From Jeotgalicoccus sp036782755 (GTDB taxonomy: Bacteria > Bacillota > Bacilli > Staphylococcales > Salinicoccaceae): DNA of 64,000 nucleotides. Location of the stretch: the NCBI GenBank assembly GCA_036782755.1, contig DAIPYL010000004.1, forward strand, positions 1 through 64,000. Direction: 5' to 3'. Positions within the stretch are counted from its first letter, which is position 1. The number at the start of each line of letters is the position of its first letter. The notes beneath the pieces are model-generated. The model worked only from the letters and a program-made list of their open reading frames with translations, did no database searches and was not told the origin of the DNA. Positions 60,284 through 64,000 of this stretch are shown here, piece after piece. Made by a program: the position numbers and the translations under genes.

Positions 60284-61636
60284 TTAATTATCATTTAATT
60301 CGTCTGTATCACTGACAACGTTGTTACTGTGTACCCACGCAGATTTATTTTCGCCTTCAATAATCCCTCTGTACCAGATGTTATTGCCGACTAAAACAGT
60401 TTCATCTGCACTAAAGACCAGACCGCCGTGATGTTCAAGTGATTCATGAATATACTGGCGTTTGCCGCCCCAAGGTTCAGCCGATGCGTACCCGCGTCCT
60501 TTTAAATAAAATGTTTTTTTGTCATTGTCCACCAGAGTGTGAACATGCGAAGATGTTTCAATTCCTCTGATCCATCCGATAACACCGTCTTCACCGCTCG
60601 GCTTCGTACTTAGGAGGTAATAGTTTTCAAACTGGTATGTCGCTTCTCTTTTAACATAATACACTTTGTTTTTTAAATGCTGCGCATCTATTTTATCTTC
60701 TTCCTGGTTCGGAGATTTATAGATAAACGTCGTATATGCTTTTAAATGAGCCAGTCTGCTGACCGGACGGACTGAGTACGTGTGTGATGCTTCGAGTTCT
60801 TCTTCATCATCCAGCACCATTAAGTCACCAAGTTTTTTATATTTGTTTTCGCCCGGATCTTTTGACATTATTTTAGTTCTGTATAAATCTCTTTCATCTT
60901 TCTGCATATTTTGCCATTTCAGCAGAAATGCTTCATACAGCGGCAGTACATCTTTGACTTCGCCGAAAGCTTTTACTCTTCCAAATTCAAGCCAGAGTAT
61001 TTTATCGCAGAATGTTTTCATCTGTCCGATAGAGTGACTGACAAAAATCATCGTTTTCCCCTGATCTTTAAACTCGAGCATTTTCTTAAGACTTTTATCT
61101 GCAAATGCTCTGTCACCAACGGATAATGCCTCATCGATAATTAAAATATCCGGATCCACTTTAACACTGATTGCAAATCCGAGTCTCGACTTCATTCCGC
61201 TCGAATAAGATTTTACCGGCTGGTCTATAAAGTTTTCAAGCTCTGCGAATTCAATAATTTCCGGTTCGAGCGCTCTGATTTCATCTTTTGAGAAACCGAG
61301 CATTAAACATTTAAGCTCGATATTGTCCCGTCCTGTTAAGTCATCATTCAAACCGGCAGCAACCGCTATCAGCGCCGGCTGTCCGTTAACCTGCACTTCA
61401 CCGCTCGTTTCAGGCACTATACCGGCAATAATATTCGAGAGCGTGGATTTACCCGACCCGTTAATGCCGATAAAGCCGACAACATCACCTTTATCCGCTT
61501 CAAAGTTCACACCGTTCAGCGCGTAAAAGTCGTCACCGTGCCCTTTTGGACTAATCAAATCAAGCATGCGCTCTTTCTGACTCTCATATAATCTGTATTT
61601 TTTTACGACATTTTTAGTAATAATAGCTTTTGTCAT
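60284..61636 (-). CDS. tarH: Teichoic acid export ATPase TarH/TagH with C-terminal GW-like extension
   Basis: A 450-residue ABC ATPase. Walker A GINGSGKST (about 56-64), signature YSSGMKSRL (about 143-151), Walker B DILIIDEALSVGD (about 163-175) and the SHS switch His are intact. It powers TarG. S. aureus TarH ends near 264; here about 185 more residues follow, with two GW/SH3-like repeats (YYLLSTKPSGEDGVIGWIRG and a second NIWYRGIIEG...AWVHS). No membrane helix links them to the ATPase, so the domain should face the cytosol. Tail function unknown. Confidence 0.9.
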   Translation of the reverse strand: MTKAIITKNVVKKYRLYESQKERMLDLISPKGHGDDFYALNGVNFEADKGDVVGFIGINGSGKSTLSNIIAGIVPETSGEVQVNGQPALIAVAAGLNDDLTGRDNIELKCLMLGFSKDEIRALEPEIIEFAELENFIDQPVKSYSSGMKSRLGFAISVKVDPDILIIDEALSVGDRAFADKSLKKMLEFKDQGKTMIFVSHSIGQMKTFCDKILWLEFGRVKAFGEVKDVLPLYEAFLLKWQNMQKDERDLYRTKIMSKDPGENKYKKLGDLMVLDDEEELEASHTYSVRPVSRLAHLKAYTTFIYKSPNQEEDKIDAQHLKNKVYYVKREATYQFENYYLLSTKPSGEDGVIGWIRGIETSSHVHTLVDNDKKTFYLKGRGYASAEPWGGKRQYIHESLEHHGGLVFSADETVLVGNNIWYRGIIEGENKSAWVHSNNVVSDTDELNDN

Positions 61637-61648
61637 TTTTAAACCCCA

Positions 61649-62470
61649 TTATAAGTAATCGATAAAATTACGTCTGAATTTAATATGCAGCACCGAGCCG
61701 ATAAACAGCATAACGAGCATCAGTCCCCAGAAATATAATGAATATTTCCATTCTGTAACGAGGAACCACTCAGTGCCGAAAAATGCAGCACGATATCCCT
61801 CAATTAAATATACAAGAGGATTTAACTGCATAAGCATCATCAGCTTCGGGAAATCCGAAAGCATTGACAACGGCCACAGCACACCTGATAAATAAAGTCC
61901 CATACGTAAAAACGAGTTAAGGACCAGATGCACATCGCGTACCAGTGTCGACAGCGTTGATGTAATCAGTGCAAATGCATAGATCAGCACGTACGTTGCA
62001 AAAACAAAATACGGAATCTGAATAAAGTACACGCTGACATAATAACCTGCAAACTGAAACACGATAAAAGCAATAGCCAGCATAATTACATGCGTATAGA
62101 ACTTTGAAAATATTGGAATGTTAGGTATTACGCTTAACGGGAAGTTCATTTTCGACAGCATTTTCAGTCTCGTGTAAATAGACTTCGATGCTTCGATACT
62201 CGCCTGAAAGAAAAATGTCCAGACGACAAATCCTATAAACAGCCAGAAGAAGAATGGTACTTCCATACCATCTATTTCTATCGGCGCACGGGAGCGCAGC
62301 GTACCGAATACGAACCAGTAAATAAGAATACTGATGACCGGTGTCAGGACTTCCCAGACTATGCCTAAATAATTGTTCTGGTTCTTACTTTTTATATCAT
62401 ATATCGACAGGCGCCTCACTAAGTAAAAATGGGCAATCTGTTCCTGCAATACTTTCCACATGGATTTCAT
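61649..62470 (-). CDS. tarG: Teichoic acid export permease TarG/TagG
   Basis: A 273-residue ABC-2 permease with six predicted helices. The early YDIKSKNQNNYLGIVWEVLTP coupling segment is the family mark. With TarH it flips the lipid-linked polymer to the outer face. It lies 12 nt before tarH, so the two are coupled in one operon. Confidence 0.93.
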   Translation of the reverse strand: MKSMWKVLQEQIAHFYLVRRLSIYDIKSKNQNNYLGIVWEVLTPVISILIYWFVFGTLRSRAPIEIDGMEVPFFFWLFIGFVVWTFFFQASIEASKSIYTRLKMLSKMNFPLSVIPNIPIFSKFYTHVIMLAIAFIVFQFAGYYVSVYFIQIPYFVFATYVLIYAFALITSTLSTLVRDVHLVLNSFLRMGLYLSGVLWPLSMLSDFPKLMMLMQLNPLVYLIEGYRAAFFGTEWFLVTEWKYSLYFWGLMLVMLFIGSVLHIKFRRNFIDYL

Positions 62471-62507
62471 AAGTTACTCACAACCTCAAATTTTCATCAA
62501 TGGTGAA

Positions 62508-63701
62508 TTATACAATTTTACTTCTTAAATAACAAATAACTTCATCAGCGACACGCTGTGATGCTTTACCATCTTCAAGCGCACCGAATCTTTCACGGAA
62601 TTCTGCAGTATTGTATATTTCGTTAAAGTCTTCAGTTTTTGTTTTTTTAATTGCCGCCACCAGATCATCCGTCGTTGTTACGAGCGGTCCCGGAGCTTTC
62701 TTCTCAAAGTCAAAATAAAATCCTCTGAGTTTGTCGCGGTAGTTATCAATGTCATACACGTAGAAAATCATCGGACGTTCCAGGTTTGCATAGTCAAAGA
62801 ACACTGATGAGTAATCCGTAATCAGCATATCTGAAATAACATATAAATCCCTGATTTCTTCGTATTTCGAATAGTCATAAATAAACCCTTCATATTCACT
62901 GATATCGAGATTTTCACTCACCAGATAATGAAGTCTTAAAATAATAATGTATTCCTCAGACAATGTCTCGTACATTTTCTTCATATCAAACTCAAGATTA
63001 AATTTGTATCTGCCTTTCGCGTGGTATGAATCATCACGCCATGTCGGTGCATATAAAATAACTTTTTTATCTTCAGGCAGCTCCAAATCTTTCTTCAGAT
63101 TTTTAATTGCTTCGTCATCGCTGTTTGTAAATAAAAAATCGTTGCGCGGATATCCTGTTTCCAGCATTTTATCTTCAAATTTAAATGCTCTTTTAAATAT
63201 TTCACTTGAATATTCATTAGGCGAAATTAAAAAGTCCCATTTTGCTGATTCACGCGTAAAGTTTTTCTTATAGCGTTCTGTATCTGTTCCGGGCATATGT
63301 ACTTCTTCCATATCCACTGCGAGTTTCTTCAGCGGCGTACCGTGCCATGTCTGCAAATACGTCGTACCTTTCGGTTTCGGTATCCAGAGCGGCAGTCTGC
63401 TGTTGGAAACCCATAATGTCGCTTTGTTCATATAAATCATCCAGCTGAGAGAAAACCTCTTGATATAAGGAATATCGTAGCGTTCAAATACATCAGCGTA
63501 ACGCTTATCGACACTCCATAAAAATCTGTACTCCGGATAATGTATCGACATGTATTCATACAGTGCGCGCGGGTTATCACTGAACTGTTTACCGAGAAAA
63601 CTCTCGAAAACGATCAGCGAGTGGTCTTTGTTAAAAGACTTGCCGCACAGCCAGAATGCTATTTTATATAATTTTAATGCTAAATTTTTAATTTTTTTCA
63701 T
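62508..63701 (-). CDS. CDP-glycerol:poly(glycerophosphate) glycerophosphotransferase (TarB/TarF type)
   Basis: A 397-residue member of the TagB/TagF family that transfers glycerol-phosphate from CDP-glycerol. Catalytic blocks are TWHGTPLKKL (about 118-127), SPNEYSSEIF, YAPTWRDD (about 218-225), RLHY and ITDYSSVFFDYA (about 300-311). The size fits both the TarB primase and the TarF/L-type short polymerases; sequence alone does not decide. ATG 63701 is chosen over GTG 63710. It is first in the tarB/F-tarG-tarH unit, divergent from tarD. Confidence 0.88.
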   Translation of the reverse strand: MKKIKNLALKLYKIAFWLCGKSFNKDHSLIVFESFLGKQFSDNPRALYEYMSIHYPEYRFLWSVDKRYADVFERYDIPYIKRFSLSWMIYMNKATLWVSNSRLPLWIPKPKGTTYLQTWHGTPLKKLAVDMEEVHMPGTDTERYKKNFTRESAKWDFLISPNEYSSEIFKRAFKFEDKMLETGYPRNDFLFTNSDDEAIKNLKKDLELPEDKKVILYAPTWRDDSYHAKGRYKFNLEFDMKKMYETLSEEYIIILRLHYLVSENLDISEYEGFIYDYSKYEEIRDLYVISDMLITDYSSVFFDYANLERPMIFYVYDIDNYRDKLRGFYFDFEKKAPGPLVTTTDDLVAAIKKTKTEDFNEIYNTAEFRERFGALEDGKASQRVADEVICYLRSKIV

Positions 63702-63731
63702 ATCCACCACACCTGCAAAGTTTTCATATTT

Positions 63732-63760
63732 ATCTTATGCTATAATTCATAATACTACAA
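63732..63760 (-). promoter_or_regulatory. Promoter of the tarB/F-tarG-tarH unit
   Basis: -35 TTGTAG (63755-63760), a 17-bp spacer and -10 TAAGAT (63732-63737) on the minus strand. Confidence 0.5.
63738..63746 (+). promoter_or_regulatory. tarD extended -10 promoter
   Basis: TGC-TATAAT (63738-63746) is an extended -10 facing tarD; it overlaps the opposing promoter region, so the two units may compete or be co-regulated. A second TATAAT at 63766-63771 is nearer the gene. Confidence 0.5.
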
Positions 63761-63796
63761 AACACTATAATAATGCTTTAATGGAGGCAGATTATC

Positions 63797-64000
63797 ATGA
63801 AAAAAGTAATCACTTACGGCACATTCGACCTGCTTCATACAGGACACATAAATATACTGAGACGTGCGAAAGCACTTGGTGACTATTTAATCGTTGCTGT
63901 ATCAACAGATGAGTTCAATATGCTGAAACATAAGGAAGCGTATCACTCATTTGAAGAACGCAAACAAATACTTGAAGCTATTAAATACGTCGATGAAGTC
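63797..64000 (+). CDS. tarD: Glycerol-3-phosphate cytidylyltransferase, 5' part
   Basis: 68 codons are present before the window ends. TYGTFDLLHTGHI (6-18) is the nucleotidyltransferase HxGH motif, and RRAKALGDYLIVAVSTDEF follows as in TagD. It makes CDP-glycerol, the donor for the divergent TarB/F-type enzyme. GGAGG precedes the ATG by 9 nt. The family length is about 130 residues, so roughly half is outside the window. Confidence 0.93.
   Translation, partial: MKKVITYGTFDLLHTGHINILRRAKALGDYLIVAVSTDEFNMLKHKEAYHSFEERKQILEAIKYVDEV

Noticed and set aside
1..64000. CRISPR arrays, tRNA or rRNA genes, insertion sequences, prophage genes
   Set aside because: No spaced repeats, cloverleaf-like segments, transposase or phage-type proteins were found on either strand by eye.

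Overview
The window is a chromosomal stretch from a low-GC Gram-positive coccus of the family Staphylococcaceae. Gene order closely follows the Staphylococcus/Bacillus backbone (typA-ylaH-ylaN-ftsW, def-rpoY-rnjA, ykyA-pdhABCD, cydAB-ktrC, ptsHI, ilv-leu, tar genes). A complete caa3 cytochrome oxidase operon is also present, which staphylococci proper usually lack, so Jeotgalicoccus, Macrococcus or Salinicoccus relatives are likelier (an inference; the genus is not proven). Two 100-N scaffold gaps (30999-31098 and 41365-41464) show that this is a draft assembly. I saw no rRNA, tRNA, CRISPR, prophage or insertion sequence.

Layout. 1-8.9 kb: ylbF and yugN, then the respiratory block: ctaG-ctaM, the ctaBCDEF operon and divergent ctaA. 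8.9-17.3 kb: a CDF metal transporter, ftsW, ylaN, a ylaL-like gene, ylaH, typA, ylaF, a NERD-like gene split by a -1 frame change, suhB and yktB. 17.4-29.9 kb: branched-chain amino acid genes in transcription order BASS transporter-ilvD, then T-box-ilvB-ilvN-ilvC-leuA-leuB-leuC-leuD-ilvA. Candidate CcpA (cre) and CodY sites lie in front of both units. 30-41.3 kb: a DUF4064 membrane protein, yktA, pdhABCD with a repeated palindrome at its promoter, ykyA, def, an unlisted 31-residue basic peptide gene, rpoY-rnjA and an acetamidase-family gene. 41.5-50.9 kb: ktrC, cydAB with a Rex box, an MFS carrier, ptsHI, and a hutG-like gene with an unknown membrane protein. 51-58.5 kb: lone purD and divergent folD, a Ca/Na exchanger, a protein with two Ig-like domains, a PfpI-family protein, a lipoprotein and an SLC13-type permease. 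58.6-64 kb: wall teichoic acid genes tarA, tarH, tarG, a tarB/tarF-type gene and tarD, with a cytosolic glycerophosphodiesterase gene among them.

How it fits together. PDH feeds acetyl-CoA, and pyruvate is shared with acetolactate synthase for Val/Leu/Ile. Electrons leave through two terminal oxidases: caa3, with its own heme A and copper assembly genes, and cytochrome bd, which carries a near-consensus redox-sensing Rex operator. The most interesting items are the slippery-sequence frame change in a catalytically degenerate NERD gene, the small cationic peptide gene with its own promoter and terminator, the three-copy palindrome upstream of pdhA, and a TarH ATPase with a GW/SH3-like C-terminal extension.
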